Source: Enterobacteriaceae endosymbiont of Donacia dentata (GTDB taxonomy: Bacteria > Pseudomonadota > Gammaproteobacteria > Enterobacterales > Enterobacteriaceae). From it: a DNA stretch of 64,000 nt. Location of the stretch: assembly GCF_012570745.1 (NCBI RefSeq), contig NZ_CP046212.1, positions 64,118-128,117 on the forward strand, in the 5' to 3' direction. Position numbers and translations under genes: made by a program. The notes beneath the pieces were generated by a model. That model worked only from the letters and a program-made list of their open reading frames with translations. It did no database searches and was not told the origin of the DNA. Position 1 is the first letter of the stretch; each line of letters starts with the position of its first letter. Of the stretch, positions 37,130 through 47,136 are shown one piece after another.

Positions 37130-39255
37130 TTAAACTTAGTGAATTATGGTTACGTAAATGGTTAAAAAATGATGAAGATATCAGTATTCTATCTAAAAAA
37201 TTAACAAAATTAGGTTTTGAAGTAGAAAAGATTGAACCTATTTATATTAATAAAAATTATGATAATATTTTACATATAAATATTCCATTTAATAGACCTG
37301 ATTGTTTAAGTATATTAGGTTTATCAAGAGATTTATTTACTTTATCAAATAATAAATTTTTTGTTGATACTCCTTATAATAGTTTAATAAAAAAAACTAA
37401 AGAATATAAAATAAACATTTTTTTTGATAACAATATAAAAAATAAATTATATAAATATAATTATTGTATAATTAAGAATATTGATTTAAAAAAAAAAAAT
37501 TATATCATTATTAATGATAGGTTATATAAATCAGGTTTTTATATACATAAAAATCCATTATTAAATATTCGTAATTATATATTTTTAGAATTAGGCTATC
37601 CTATCCAATTATATGATTTAAATAAAATTAAAGAAAATATTTATATAATTAATAATACAAAAAATAAATTTAATTTTATTGATACTGAAAATCAAAAAAT
37701 TAAATTCATTAATAATAAAAATAATGATTTTTTAATTATTAAAGATAATAATAAAATATTATCTATACCAGGAATAACTCAAAATAAAGAAATAATAGTA
37801 GAATCAAATACAAAAAATATTTTAATAGAATGTTTATTTTTAAATAAAATATATATTAATTCACTTTTAAAAAAATATCATTCTTATGATAATATTTTTA
37901 ATATGTATAAAAGATATTTAGATCCATTAATTATAAAAAAAGTAATAATAAGAACAGTAAATTTAATATCAGAAATATTTGGAGGAAAAATAGGTAATAT
38001 ATATTCATTTAACATAAATGATATTAATTATATTCCTAAAAAAATAATATTATCCTTCGATAAAATAAAAAAAATTTTAGGTTTTAGTATTAATAAAAAA
38101 AATATTAATAATATTTTAATTAAACTTGGTTTTCTTATTTTAAAAGAAAAAGTGAATTATTATATTATAAAAGTACCTAGTTGGCGTAATGATATAAATA
38201 TAGAAGAAGATATAATAGAAGAAATTATACGTATATATGGATATAATAAAATTCCTAGTAAAGTAAAAATATATTTAAATAAAAATGATATTTTAAAAAA
38301 TAATAAATTTACATTAAAAAATAATAAAATTAATTTAAAAAACATTAAAAATATATTAATTAATAGAGGATATTACGAAGTAATTAATTATAGTTTTATC
38401 AATCCTAATATACAATCTATATTGTATCCTAAAATAGATTTTATTAAAATTAAAAATCCCATTACCAAAGAAGTATCTGTAATGCGTAATTCATTATCAT
38501 ATGGTTTAATAAATAATATTATTTATAATCAGAATAGACAACAAAAAAATTTACGTTTTTTTGAATATGGTTTATGTTTTTATAAAAATTTTAAAAAAAA
38601 ATTAGGTATATCACAAGAATTTATATTATCTGGAATAGTTAATGGTAATATACAAGAAGATTACTGGAATGAAAAAAATAGAACAATAAATTTTTATGAC
38701 TTAAAAGGTGATTTAGAATCTATTTTTAATTTTTTTACTAAACAAAATAAAATTGAATTTCGTAAACAATGTAATATGACAATATTACATCCTTACATAA
38801 ATGCATCAATATATTTTAATAATATATATGTTGGATATATTGGTATGTTACATCCTAAATTTATTAGTTATTTTAATATAGAAAATAAAAATACTTTTTT
38901 CTTTGAATTATTTTTTAATAAGATTATTATTAATAATATTTTTTTTATAAAAAAAAATATTAATTTTCCAATTAATCGCAGAGATATTTCTTTTTTTATT
39001 AATAAAAATATATATTTTATAGATATTTTAAATGAATTAAATTTATTAAATTTAAAAGAAATAATAAAAATAAATATTTTTGATGTATATCAGAGTAAAA
39101 ATATTCCTATAGGCTATAAAAGTATTACTTTAAGTTTATTTATTCAAAATAAAAATTATACTTTAAATGAAAAAGAAATAAGTTTTATTTTACATAAGTG
39201 TATTTTAACATTACAACAAAAATTTCAAATTTTATTAAGAAATCATATTATCTAA
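37126..39255 (+). CDS. pheT: Phenylalanyl-tRNA synthetase beta subunit lacking the N-terminal tRNA-binding (EMAP/OB) domain
   Basis: Beta subunit holding editing and tRNA-binding modules. It has 709 residues against 795 in E. coli. The start MIKLSELWLRKWLKNDED is conserved. After FEVEKIEPIYINKNYDNI the sequence jumps to INIPFNRPDCLSILGLSRD, so about 90-100 residues of the EMAP-II-like OB domain are deleted cleanly. The B3/B4 editing region, B5 DNA-binding-like fold (SWRNDINIEEDIIEEIIRIYGY), core and C-terminal anticodon-binding FDX domain (INFPINRRDISFFI) remain. ihfA, next in E. coli, is gone. Confidence 0.95.
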   Translation: MIKLSELWLRKWLKNDEDISILSKKLTKLGFEVEKIEPIYINKNYDNILHINIPFNRPDCLSILGLSRDLFTLSNNKFFVDTPYNSLIKKTKEYKINIFFDNNIKNKLYKYNYCIIKNIDLKKKNYIIINDRLYKSGFYIHKNPLLNIRNYIFLELGYPIQLYDLNKIKENIYIINNTKNKFNFIDTENQKIKFINNKNNDFLIIKDNNKILSIPGITQNKEIIVESNTKNILIECLFLNKIYINSLLKKYHSYDNIFNMYKRYLDPLIIKKVIIRTVNLISEIFGGKIGNIYSFNINDINYIPKKIILSFDKIKKILGFSINKKNINNILIKLGFLILKEKVNYYIIKVPSWRNDINIEEDIIEEIIRIYGYNKIPSKVKIYLNKNDILKNNKFTLKNNKINLKNIKNILINRGYYEVINYSFINPNIQSILYPKIDFIKIKNPITKEVSVMRNSLSYGLINNIIYNQNRQQKNLRFFEYGLCFYKNFKKKLGISQEFILSGIVNGNIQEDYWNEKNRTINFYDLKGDLESIFNFFTKQNKIEFRKQCNMTILHPYINASIYFNNIYVGYIGMLHPKFISYFNIENKNTFFFELFFNKIIINNIFFIKKNINFPINRRDISFFINKNIYFIDILNELNLLNLKEIIKINIFDVYQSKNIPIGYKSITLSLFIQNKNYTLNEKEISFILHKCILTLQQKFQILLRNHII

Positions 39256-39256
39256 T

Positions 39257-39282
39257 ATAATTTAAAAAAATTTTTAAATTAT
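39257..39282 (+). terminator. Terminator-like perfect palindrome after pheT
   Basis: ATAATTTAAAAA and TTTTTAAATTAT form a perfect 12-base-pair A/T stem with a 2-base spacer, starting two bases after the pheT stop and followed by TTT. It is the likely end of the thrS-pheT transcript. The remaining 115 bases before ribC contain only short A/T palindromes. Confidence 0.5.
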
Positions 39283-39397
39283 TTTAATAAATAAAAATTT
39301 ATTTTAATTTAAATTAATAAATTAAATGTTCTTTATTATAAAGATGATGATTGTTTGTTAATATATAGTTAATAAAATATTAAAAGTTAATTAAAAA

Positions 39398-40018
39398 ATG
39401 TTTACAGGAATTATTAAATCCATAGGAAAAATTAAAAATATAATTTATAAAAAAAATTTATATTTTATATATGTACAAATAAAAAAAAAATTTAGAAAAA
39501 ATTTAAAAATAGGACAATCAATTTCTAATAATGGTTGTTGTTTAACAATTATTAATTTATATAAAAACATAATTGTTTTTAACATATTAAAACAAACTTT
39601 TAATATAACTACTTTTAAAAAAATTAAAATAGGTGATTATTTAAATCTTGAAAAACCTATTACAATAAATAATTTTATTGGGGGGCATTTAGTTTTAGGA
39701 CATATTACTAATATAGCTAAAATTATTAATATTAAAAATTATAATTTTTCTAAAATTTTATGGATAAAACCAAATAATATTCTTCAGATGAATTATATTT
39801 TTAAAAAAGGATCAATATGTATTGATGGTGTTAGTCTAACTATAGATAAAAAATTAAAAAACAAATTTAGTGTAAATATAATTCCAGAAACATTATTAAG
39901 AACTACATTATCAAATAAAAAAATTAATGATTATGTAAATATTGAAATTGATTTATATGCTTATATTATAGTTAAAACAGTAAAAAAAATACATAAAAAT
40001 AATATTAAATATATTTAA
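39398..40018 (+). CDS. ribC: Riboflavin synthase alpha chain
   Basis: Dismutates two 6,7-dimethyl-8-ribityllumazines to riboflavin. The 206 residues contain the duplicated lumazine-binding barrels: MFTGIIKSIGKI, NGCCLTI, NLEKPITINNFIGGHLVLGHI in the first, and SICIDGVSLTID and IPETLLRTTL in the second. It supports flavin supply, a common host-benefit trait. In E. coli ribC is next to mdtK, which lies nearby here on the opposite strand after tyrS and tRNA-Val. Confidence 0.96.
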   Translation: MFTGIIKSIGKIKNIIYKKNLYFIYVQIKKKFRKNLKIGQSISNNGCCLTIINLYKNIIVFNILKQTFNITTFKKIKIGDYLNLEKPITINNFIGGHLVLGHITNIAKIINIKNYNFSKILWIKPNNILQMNYIFKKGSICIDGVSLTIDKKLKNKFSVNIIPETLLRTTLSNKKINDYVNIEIDLYAYIIVKTVKKIHKNNIKYI

Positions 40019-40037
40019 TAAAATTAAAGGAATATGG

Positions 40038-41327
40038 ATGTTTATAAAAAAAAAAAACATAAATATTATAAAAATATTAGAAAATCGTAATATTTTATAC
40101 CAAGTAACTAATAGAAATAATTTATATAATATTTTAAAAGAAAAAAATATTAATCTTTATTGTGGTTTTGATTTAACAGCAGATAGTTTACATATAGGTC
40201 ATCTTATACAATTAATTACACTTCAATATTTTCAAAGATTAGGACATAAACCAATTATTTTATTAGGAGGAGCTACAAGTTTAATTGGTGATCCTAGTTT
40301 TAAATTTAAAACAAGACAAAATAATTCAATAGATCTTATAAATAAATGGCTTCAAAAAATTAGTTTACAATTAACGAATTTTTTAGATTTTAATTGTGGA
40401 AAATATAGCGCAAGTATAATTAATAATTATGAATGGTTCCATAAAATGGATATTTTATTTTTTTTAAAAAAAATAGGGAAACATTTTTATGTTAATCATA
40501 TGATGAATAAAGATGCAATAAAAAAAAGAATGAAAAATAATAATATAGAAGGTGGAATATCTTTTAAAGAATTTTCTTATAATTTATTACAATCCTATGA
40601 TTTTGCTTATTTAAATAAAAATTTTAATGTTATACTACAAATTGGTGGATCTGATCAATGGGGACATATTGTTTCTGGTATTGATCTTGTGAAAAAAATT
40701 AATAAAAAAAAAGTTTTTGGTTTAACAACAAAATTAATTGTTAAAAATGATGGAACAAAGTTTGGAAAAACAGAAAATAAAACTATTTGGTTAGATTCTA
40801 AAAAAACTAGTCCATATAAATTTTTTCAATTTTGGTTAAATATACCAGATTCCACAGTATTTAATTTTTTATATATGTTCACTAATTATGAAATTAATTT
40901 TATTAATTCTTTCAAACAAAAAAATCAAAAAATTAAAAAAGATAGTTTACAATATTTATTAGCTGAATATATGACAAAAATAGTTCATGGTGAAAAAAAA
41001 TTAAACATATCAAAAAAAATAACTAATTTACTTTTTAATAAAAATATAAATGATTTATCAGAAAAAGAATTTTATACATTACTAAATAATATTGATAATC
41101 TTTATGTAGAAAACAAAAAATTTGATTTATCAACAATTTTAGTTTTAAGTAAATTTGTATCATCTCGTACTCAAGCACTTACTATGATAAAATCACGTGC
41201 AATATATATTAATAATGAAAATGTATTAGATAATTCATTTATATTTACAGAATATCATAAAAAATTTAATCATTTTACTTTATTAAGAAAAGGAAAAAAG
41301 AATTTTTGTTTAATTTATTGGAAATAA
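40038..41327 (+). CDS. tyrS: Tyrosyl-tRNA synthetase
   Basis: A class I synthetase of 429 residues (E. coli 424). It has CGFDLTADSLHIGHL (HIGH motif), GGATSLIGDPS, IQIGGSDQWGHI-like LQIGGSDQWGHIVSGID, and the KMSKS equivalent KFGKTENKTIWLD. The C-terminal S4-like domain (VLSKFVSSRTQALTMIKSRAIYINNE) is kept, unlike the domain losses in ThrRS and PheT. AAAGGAATATGG precedes the ATG. Confidence 0.96.
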   Translation: MFIKKKNINIIKILENRNILYQVTNRNNLYNILKEKNINLYCGFDLTADSLHIGHLIQLITLQYFQRLGHKPIILLGGATSLIGDPSFKFKTRQNNSIDLINKWLQKISLQLTNFLDFNCGKYSASIINNYEWFHKMDILFFLKKIGKHFYVNHMMNKDAIKKRMKNNNIEGGISFKEFSYNLLQSYDFAYLNKNFNVILQIGGSDQWGHIVSGIDLVKKINKKKVFGLTTKLIVKNDGTKFGKTENKTIWLDSKKTSPYKFFQFWLNIPDSTVFNFLYMFTNYEINFINSFKQKNQKIKKDSLQYLLAEYMTKIVHGEKKLNISKKITNLLFNKNINDLSEKEFYTLLNNIDNLYVENKKFDLSTILVLSKFVSSRTQALTMIKSRAIYINNENVLDNSFIFTEYHKKFNHFTLLRKGKKNFCLIYWK

Positions 41328-41351
41328 AAAATAATATAACTATAATTTTTA

Positions 41352-41424
41352 TGCGTTCTAGAGGAATTGAACCTCTGACTTTCACTATGTCATAGTGACA
41401 CTCTAACCCCTGAGTTAAGAACGC
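41352..41424 (-). tRNA. valV: tRNA-Val (anticodon GAC)
   Basis: Read on the minus strand, GCGTTCT pairs with AGAACGC, the D arm is CTCAGGGGTTAGAG, the anticodon stem TCACT/AGTGA encloses ATGACAT (anticodon GAC), and the T arm is AGAGGTTCAATTCCTCT. The discriminator is A and CCA is not encoded. In E. coli the valV/valW GAC genes lie in this same ribC-mdtK neighbourhood. Confidence 0.95.
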
Positions 41425-41473
41425 ATATATTATAAATAAAATCTTAACATTAAATATAATATATGTATTTATT

Positions 41474-42820
41474 TTAATAGTCAATTTTTTGTATTTTCAT
41501 AATACGTAATATAACTAAAAATGCTGCAACTGTTAATCCAATTATAAACCCAATCCAAAAACCAGCAGGACCCATTGGGGATACAATAAAATTAGTAATA
41601 GATAAAAAATAACCAATAGGTAAACTTATTACCCAATAGGAAAAAAAAGTAATTAAAAAAATAGATTTAGTATCTTTATATCCTTTTAATATACCACATC
41701 CGATAACTTGAATAGAATCTAAAATTTGATAAATAGATGCTAATAAAATTAAATGTGAAGCTAAATTTATAGTGTTTTTACTATGATTATAAAAAGAAGC
41801 TATTTTATTTTTTAAAATAATACTTATAAAAAAAATAAAAAAAGATATTATTATTCCTATAATTTGTGAAATCCAACTAATAATTTTTGCTTTTTCTTTA
41901 TAACCTAAACCAAGATAAAATCCAATTATTATAGTTGTAGAAATACTTAAAGATAAAGGAATAACAAAAATAAATGAACTAAAATTTAAAGCTATTTGAT
42001 GACTAATAATACTTTCTATTTCCATATTAGAAGATATTAAAAAAAAAACAATACTAAATAATGTTATTTCAAAAAAAATAGATAATCCAATAGGAATACC
42101 TAATTTTAGTAATTTCATTAGTATTTTAATATCAGGTTTATTAAATAAACTAAAATATTTAATATCATGAAATCGTTTAGATTTTGACATACATCCTAGA
42201 GTAAGAAAAAACATTATCCAATAGATTAAAACAATAGATATACTACATCCAATTCCTCCAAATTTTGGTATATAACCTAAACCATATATAAAAATATAAT
42301 TTATAGGTATATATAAAATTACACCTAACCAATTAATTAACATATCTGGTATAATAAACGATAAACTTATACATTGGCATCTTAATACTTGTAATAATAA
42401 ATATCCGGGTATACTCCAGGAAATAATTTTTAAATAAATTTTTGTTTTTAAAATTATAAATTTATTTTTAGATAAAAATGATATTAAAAAACCAATTTTA
42501 TAAAAAATTAATATCATAATACAAGATATTATTATTACTAATAAATATGATTGTTTTATATAATTTGTTATATTTTTTCTCTTATTAGATCCATTAATTT
42601 TAGTAATAATAGGGATTAAAGATAATAAAATACCATGACTAAATAATATTATTGGTAATGATATTGATGTACCCATAGCTACAATAGCCATATCTATATT
42701 ACTATAATATCCAGACATAATACTATTTATAATACTTATTAAAATACATGCTATTTGTGTTAAAATAATTGGTATTGTAAGATTAAATAATTTTTTTATT
42801 TCAATTAAATATTTTTGCAC
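41474..42820 (-). CDS. mdtK: MATE-family multidrug/Na+ antiporter MdtK
   Basis: A 448-residue inner-membrane exporter with about 12 hydrophobic segments, collinear with E. coli MdtK (457). Signatures are MQKYLIEIKKLFNLTIPIIL at the start, MSGYYSNIDMAIVAMGTSI, IPGYLLLQVLR, YQILDSIQVIGCGILKGYKDT, and GPAGFWIGFIIGL near the end. It starts with GTG at 42820 preceded by AAGGAT; the overlapping ATG two bases upstream is out of frame. A drug exporter is an unexpected survivor in so small a genome; it may export host or metabolic cations. Confidence 0.95.
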   Translation of the reverse strand: MQKYLIEIKKLFNLTIPIILTQIACILISIINSIMSGYYSNIDMAIVAMGTSISLPIILFSHGILLSLIPIITKINGSNKRKNITNYIKQSYLLVIIISCIMILIFYKIGFLISFLSKNKFIILKTKIYLKIISWSIPGYLLLQVLRCQCISLSFIIPDMLINWLGVILYIPINYIFIYGLGYIPKFGGIGCSISIVLIYWIMFFLTLGCMSKSKRFHDIKYFSLFNKPDIKILMKLLKLGIPIGLSIFFEITLFSIVFFLISSNMEIESIISHQIALNFSSFIFVIPLSLSISTTIIIGFYLGLGYKEKAKIISWISQIIGIIISFFIFFISIILKNKIASFYNHSKNTINLASHLILLASIYQILDSIQVIGCGILKGYKDTKSIFLITFFSYWVISLPIGYFLSITNFIVSPMGPAGFWIGFIIGLTVAAFLVILRIMKIQKIDY

Positions 42821-42959
42821 ATATATCCTTTTTTACTTTTAATATTTATTGAATTTTACATAATATTATAAATATATAAATATATTTTTAAAAAAAAATT
42901 TGAAATTATTTAATATGATTAATATAATTAAATTTATTTAATAAAATTAAGGAAATTTT

Positions 42960-43277
42960 ATGCAAATTTTAAAAAAGATTAAAGAACAAATAAAAAGTAA
43001 CCCTATTATTTTATATATGAAAGGAAATCCCAATAATCCTAAATGTGGTTTTTCAAATAAAGCTGTAAAAATTATTATGTTTTATAAAATAAAATTTTAT
43101 TATGTTGATGTTTTAAAAAATCCTGATATTAGAAATTTTTTACCAAAATATGCTAATTGGCCTACATTTCCCCAATTATGGGTAAATAATGAATTAATAG
43201 GAGGATATGATATTATATATTCACTACATAATACAAAAAAATTAAAAATGATTTTAAACTATAAAAAAAATAATTAA
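42960..43277 (+). CDS. grxD: Monothiol glutaredoxin 4
   Basis: A 105-residue CGFS-type glutaredoxin that carries [2Fe-2S] clusters with BolA-like partners. It shows IILYMKGNPNNPKCGFSNKA (single active Cys), WPTFPQLWVNNELIGGYDI and the glutathione-binding TFPQ region. A AAGGAA site precedes ATG. Relevant iron-sulfur clients in this window are LipA and FNR. It lies close to rnt, as in E. coli (lhr is missing). Confidence 0.96.
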   Translation: MQILKKIKEQIKSNPIILYMKGNPNNPKCGFSNKAVKIIMFYKIKFYYVDVLKNPDIRNFLPKYANWPTFPQLWVNNELIGGYDIIYSLHNTKKLKMILNYKKNN

Positions 43278-43288
43278 TTTTATATATT

Positions 43289-43930
43289 TTAAAATAAAAA
43301 TTTTGGAGGCCATCCTCCTATTTCTTTCCATTTATTAACTAATTTACAAAATAATTTAGCAGTACGGTTAGTATCATATAAAGCTGAATGTGCTTGATTA
43401 TTATCAAAAGAAATTCCCATAGCATGACATGATTTAGCTAAAACAGTTTGTCCTAAAATTAAACCACTCATTGAAGCAGTATCAAATGTAACAAAAGAAT
43501 GAAATGGATTATAATTTTCCATTTTTGTACGTTTTACAGCTTCCATAATAAAACTATGATCAAAATTAGCATTATGAGCTACTAAAACTGCTTTTTTACA
43601 TTTATGTTTTTTTATATCTTGAGATATTTTTGAAAAAATAATTTTTAAAGCTTTACTTTCAGTTATAGCACCTCTTAAAGAAGTATTAATATTTATTCCA
43701 TTAAAAGCTAATGCTTCATGAGATATATGAGATCCATTAAAAGGTAAAATATGAAAATGTAACATTTCATTTTTTTCTAACCAACCATTATTCATTTTTA
43801 ATGTTATTATACTAATTTCTAATATAGCATGATATTTTGAATTAAATCCTGAAGTTTCAATATCAATTACAACAGGATAAAATCCTCTAAATCTAGAAGA
43901 TAAAAGATTTAATTTTGATAACTTATTCAT
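43289..43930 (-). CDS. rnt: Ribonuclease T
   Basis: A DEDDh 3'-exoribonuclease that trims tRNA and 5S/23S rRNA ends. The 213 residues contain ExoI PVVIDIETSGFN, ExoII LVAHNANFDHSF and ExoIII HSALYDTNRTAKLF, giving all acidic ligands and the catalytic His. It should act on the 3' ends of tRNAs, which matters here because none of the tRNA genes seen encodes CCA. Confidence 0.96.
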   Translation of the reverse strand: MNKLSKLNLLSSRFRGFYPVVIDIETSGFNSKYHAILEISIITLKMNNGWLEKNEMLHFHILPFNGSHISHEALAFNGININTSLRGAITESKALKIIFSKISQDIKKHKCKKAVLVAHNANFDHSFIMEAVKRTKMENYNPFHSFVTFDTASMSGLILGQTVLAKSCHAMGISFDNNQAHSALYDTNRTAKLFCKLVNKWKEIGGWPPKFLF

Positions 43931-44230
43931 TTTTTAAAATTTTTAAAATGTATTTATATTAATTTTATATACATAAATAAATTATACTTTTATATAAAAA
44001 ATTACAAGTAAAAATTACTATATATATTTTATTTATTAAATAAAATTTTATAATAAAAAATTATTCTATATTATTTAATAATAAATTATTAATTTAAAAA
44101 AATTATTAATTATAAAATTATATATTAATTTTATTAATTACAAATTATAACAATAAAAATTTATATTTTTAATTAAATTTTTATATAAAATAGAATTTTT
44201 TATAATAATAATAATTTTATTAATTTAAAT
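43931..44230. other. Gene-free 300-base stretch between rnt and tsaB
   Basis: Nearly pure A/T with no ORF, tRNA or strong hairpin. Both flanking genes are on the minus strand, so it should include the tsaB 3' end and the rnt promoter. I see nothing else in it. Confidence 0.5.
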
Positions 44231-44911
44231 TTAAAAAATATTTTTAATATAATTAATTTTATAATGTTTTTTTATTCTTTTTTTATTCAATAAAATATTA
44301 TTAATAATATCAATCATTACTTCTGATGAAGTAAATAAATTTTTAATAAAATATATTTTTAAATTTTTGTTTAATATTTTTTTTATATTAATTTCTGTAT
44401 TTTTATCAATATTAGAAATTAAAACCCATATTCCTTTTAGTATTAAAATTTTTTTTATAAAATCATCATAATGTAATAAACATTCACTATTTTTACCAAT
44501 CCATAATCCTTTTAAATTTTTTTTATATAAAGCAAAATACATATAATTTTTATTATATTTTATTACAGTTATAATATTTGTAATTCCAGTTAATTTCCAA
44601 GATTTTTCGGCAATAATCATTAAATGAGATAAACCTATTTTAGGTATATTAAGTGCATAAGATATACTATCTATTATTGCTATACCTATTCTTAGGCTTG
44701 TAAAATTTCCGGGACCTAAATTACACCCTAATAAATTTAAATCAGTTAAAAATAAACTATTTTTTTTTAAAATATGATGAATTAAGTGTAATATATATTT
44801 AATATGTGAAAAAGGACAATATTTTTTTTCATTATAAATAATATTTTTACTTTTTAAAGTAATAAAACAATATTCAGTAGATGTATCAATAATCAAAATA
44901 TTTTTATACAT
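44231..44911 (-). CDS. tsaB: tRNA threonylcarbamoyladenosine synthesis protein TsaB
   Basis: A partner of TsaD/TsaE in making the t6A37 modification of ANN-decoding tRNAs. The 226 residues align with E. coli TsaB (231): ILIIDTSTEYCFITLK, HIKYILHLIHHIL, and the ASKHA-family GPGNFTSLRIGIAIIDSISYALNIPKIGLSHL. The C-terminal third is divergent and Lys/Ile/Asn-rich. It lies divergent from hslV. t6A enzymes are among the last to be lost from reduced genomes. Confidence 0.93.
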   Translation of the reverse strand: MYKNILIIDTSTEYCFITLKSKNIIYNEKKYCPFSHIKYILHLIHHILKKNSLFLTDLNLLGCNLGPGNFTSLRIGIAIIDSISYALNIPKIGLSHLMIIAEKSWKLTGITNIITVIKYNKNYMYFALYKKNLKGLWIGKNSECLLHYDDFIKKILILKGIWVLISNIDKNTEINIKKILNKNLKIYFIKNLFTSSEVMIDIINNILLNKKRIKKHYKINYIKNIF

Positions 44912-44967
44912 AAGATTTTATTATTAATTAAATATAAATTTATTGTTTAAAATTCAAATTATGTTAT

Positions 44968-44991
44968 AATTTTACTGTTTTTGGTAAAATT
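44968..44991. promoter_or_regulatory. Hairpin in the tsaB-hslV divergent gap
   Basis: AATTTTAC and GTAAAATT arms (8 base pairs) around an 8-base loop TGTTTTTG, about 170 bases upstream of hslV and 57 upstream of tsaB. It could belong to either leader or be an operator. The E. coli hslVU leader carries a stabilising stem-loop, but no sequence match was seen. No heat-shock (sigma-32) promoter was recognised. Confidence 0.25.
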
Positions 44992-45163
44992 AAAACTGTT
45001 TTTTATAAAAAAATTATTTTATTAAATAATACTATATATCATATAATAATTATTAATTTAATTAAGTTAAATTTTATTAAAAATATTAAAATATTAATAA
45101 AAATATTTAAACATTTATAATGTTATGAGATATAAAAATAATAATTGAGGATAATGTAAACTC

Positions 45164-45691
45164 ATGACAACAATAGTTAGTGTAAGAAAAAATGGAAATG
45201 TAGTTATCGGTGGTGACGGACAAGCAACTTTAGGTCATATTATAATGAAAGGAAATGTAAAAAAAATTCGTAAATTATATAATGATACAGTAATTGCTGG
45301 TTTTGCTGGTGGTACTGCAGATGCTTTTACACTTTTTGAATTATTTGAACAAAAATTAGAAATACATCAAGGAAATTTAATAAAATCTGCAGTAGAATTA
45401 GCAAAAGATTGGAGAACAGATCGTATTTTACGTAAGTTAGAAGCATTATTAGTAATTGCAGATAAAATTACTTCTTTAATAATTACAGGGAGTGGAGATG
45501 TAATTCAACCTGAAAATAATATAGTTACTATTGGTTCTGGTGGCCCATATGCACAAGCCTCTGCACGTGCTTTATTTGAAAATACTAATTTAAGTGCATA
45601 TGAAATAGTAAAAAAATCTTTAAATATTGCAGGAGATATTTGTATATACACTAATCATAATTTTACAATTGAAGAATTGCCATCTAATTAA
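45164..45691 (+). CDS. hslV: ATP-dependent protease HslV, proteolytic subunit
   Basis: A proteasome-like Thr protease forming a dodecamer capped by HslU. The 175 residues match E. coli (176). After Met removal the nucleophile Thr begins [24 protein letters not shown]; Lys and Gly-rich GGTADAF loops and [13 protein letters not shown] follow. A GAGG lies 14 bases before the ATG, a long spacing. It is followed by hslU after a short gap. Confidence 0.97.
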   Translation: MTTIVSVRKNGNVVIGGDGQATLGHIIMKGNVKKIRKLYNDTVIAGFAGGTADAFTLFELFEQKLEIHQGNLIKSAVELAKDWRTDRILRKLEALLVIADKITSLIITGSGDVIQPENNIVTIGSGGPYAQASARALFENTNLSAYEIVKKSLNIAGDICIYTNHNFTIEELPSN

Positions 45692-45722
45692 TATATAAAT
45701 AAGCATGAGGAAAATGCTAATT

Positions 45723-47042
45723 ATGTCTGAAATGACTCCAAAAGAAATAGTTAATGAATTAAATAAATTTATCATTGGTCAAGAAAATGCAAAAAAAGCT
45801 GTAGCTATTGCGTTAAGAAATCGTTGGAGACGCATGCAACTTGATGAAAATTTAAGGCAAGAAGTAACTCCTAAAAATATATTAATGATAGGACCTACGG
45901 GAGTAGGTAAAACTGAAATTGCTCGTCGTTTAGCAAAATTAGCTAATGCACCTTTTATAAAGGTAGAAGCAACTAAATTTACTGAAATTGGTTATGTAGG
46001 AAAAGAAGTAGATTCAATTATTAGAGATTTAACTGATGTTGCTATAAAAATGATACGTATAAAAGAATTTAAAAAAAATTGTAATAAAGCAAGAAAAATG
46101 GCTGAAGAGAGAATTATTAATGCATTAATACCTAATAAAAATAATTGGAATCAAGATGATAATATTACATCTATTCGTGAAAAATTAAAAACTAAATTAA
46201 AACAAGGATTATTAGATAATCAAGAAATTGAAATTAATATATCAAGTTCTCCTATGGGAATTGAAATTATGGCACCTCCAGGTATGGAAGAAATGACAAG
46301 CCAATTACAATCATTATTTCAAAATTTAGGAGGTAATAAACAAAAAAAACGTAAATTAAAAATTAAAAATGCTATTAAATTACTTTTAGAAGAAGAAGCA
46401 AATAAATTAATTAATAACGAGAATATTAAACAAAAAGCTATAGAATCAGTTGAACAAAATGGTATTGTATTTTTAGATGAAATAGATAAAATTTGTAGAA
46501 GAAATAATAATATATCTTCAGATGTTTCACGAGAAGGAGTACAACGTGATTTATTACCATTAGTAGAAGGATGTACAGTTTCAACAAAACATGGAATGGT
46601 TAAAACAGATCATATTTTATTTATTGCATCAGGATCATTTCAAATATCTAAACCTTCTGATTTAATTCCTGAATTACAAGGTAGATTACCAATAAGAGTA
46701 GAATTAAAAGCTCTTACTAGTAATGATTTTGAAAGAATTCTTATAGAACCAAATGCTTCTATCACAGTACAATATAAAGCATTATTGGCAACTGAAAAAA
46801 TAAATATTATTTTTACTGAAGATGGTATTAAAAGAATAGCTGAATCTGCTTGGAAGGTAAATGAAACAACAGAAAACATAGGAGCAAGAAGATTACATAC
46901 TATTCTTGAACATTTAATGTCAGATATATCTTACGATATTGATAAATATAATAATAAATCGATTACTATTGATAAAATTTATGTAAGTAAACATTTAGAT
47001 TCACTAATTATAAATGAAGATATTAGCAGATATATTTTATAA
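45723..47042 (+). CDS. hslU: HslU ATPase, unfoldase subunit of HslUV
   Basis: An AAA+ unfoldase of 439 residues (E. coli 443). The ATG at 45723 gives [20 protein letters not shown], exactly the E. coli start; in-frame ATGs at 45705 and 45714 lie on or too near the GAGG site (45707-45710). Walker [27 protein letters not shown] pore loop, Walker [11 protein letters not shown], sensor-2 [10 protein letters not shown] and the C-terminal SRYIL that docks in HslV are present. The I domain (about 110-240) is kept. Confidence 0.97.
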   Translation: MSEMTPKEIVNELNKFIIGQENAKKAVAIALRNRWRRMQLDENLRQEVTPKNILMIGPTGVGKTEIARRLAKLANAPFIKVEATKFTEIGYVGKEVDSIIRDLTDVAIKMIRIKEFKKNCNKARKMAEERIINALIPNKNNWNQDDNITSIREKLKTKLKQGLLDNQEIEINISSSPMGIEIMAPPGMEEMTSQLQSLFQNLGGNKQKKRKLKIKNAIKLLLEEEANKLINNENIKQKAIESVEQNGIVFLDEIDKICRRNNNISSDVSREGVQRDLLPLVEGCTVSTKHGMVKTDHILFIASGSFQISKPSDLIPELQGRLPIRVELKALTSNDFERILIEPNASITVQYKALLATEKINIIFTEDGIKRIAESAWKVNETTENIGARRLHTILEHLMSDISYDIDKYNNKSITIDKIYVSKHLDSLIINEDISRYIL

Positions 47043-47136
47043 TAAATTAATTATTATGTTTAAATAATAAATATTAATCATTTACATTTAGTGATTATAT
47101 TTTTAGATTACATAATCTTAAATAAGTAAAATAATA

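Noticed and set aside
45154-45159. Minimal ORF ATG-TAA just after GAGG upstream of hslV
   Set aside because: It could in theory trap initiating ribosomes, but it is most likely a chance ATG in the hslV leader; a test would need ribosome profiling.
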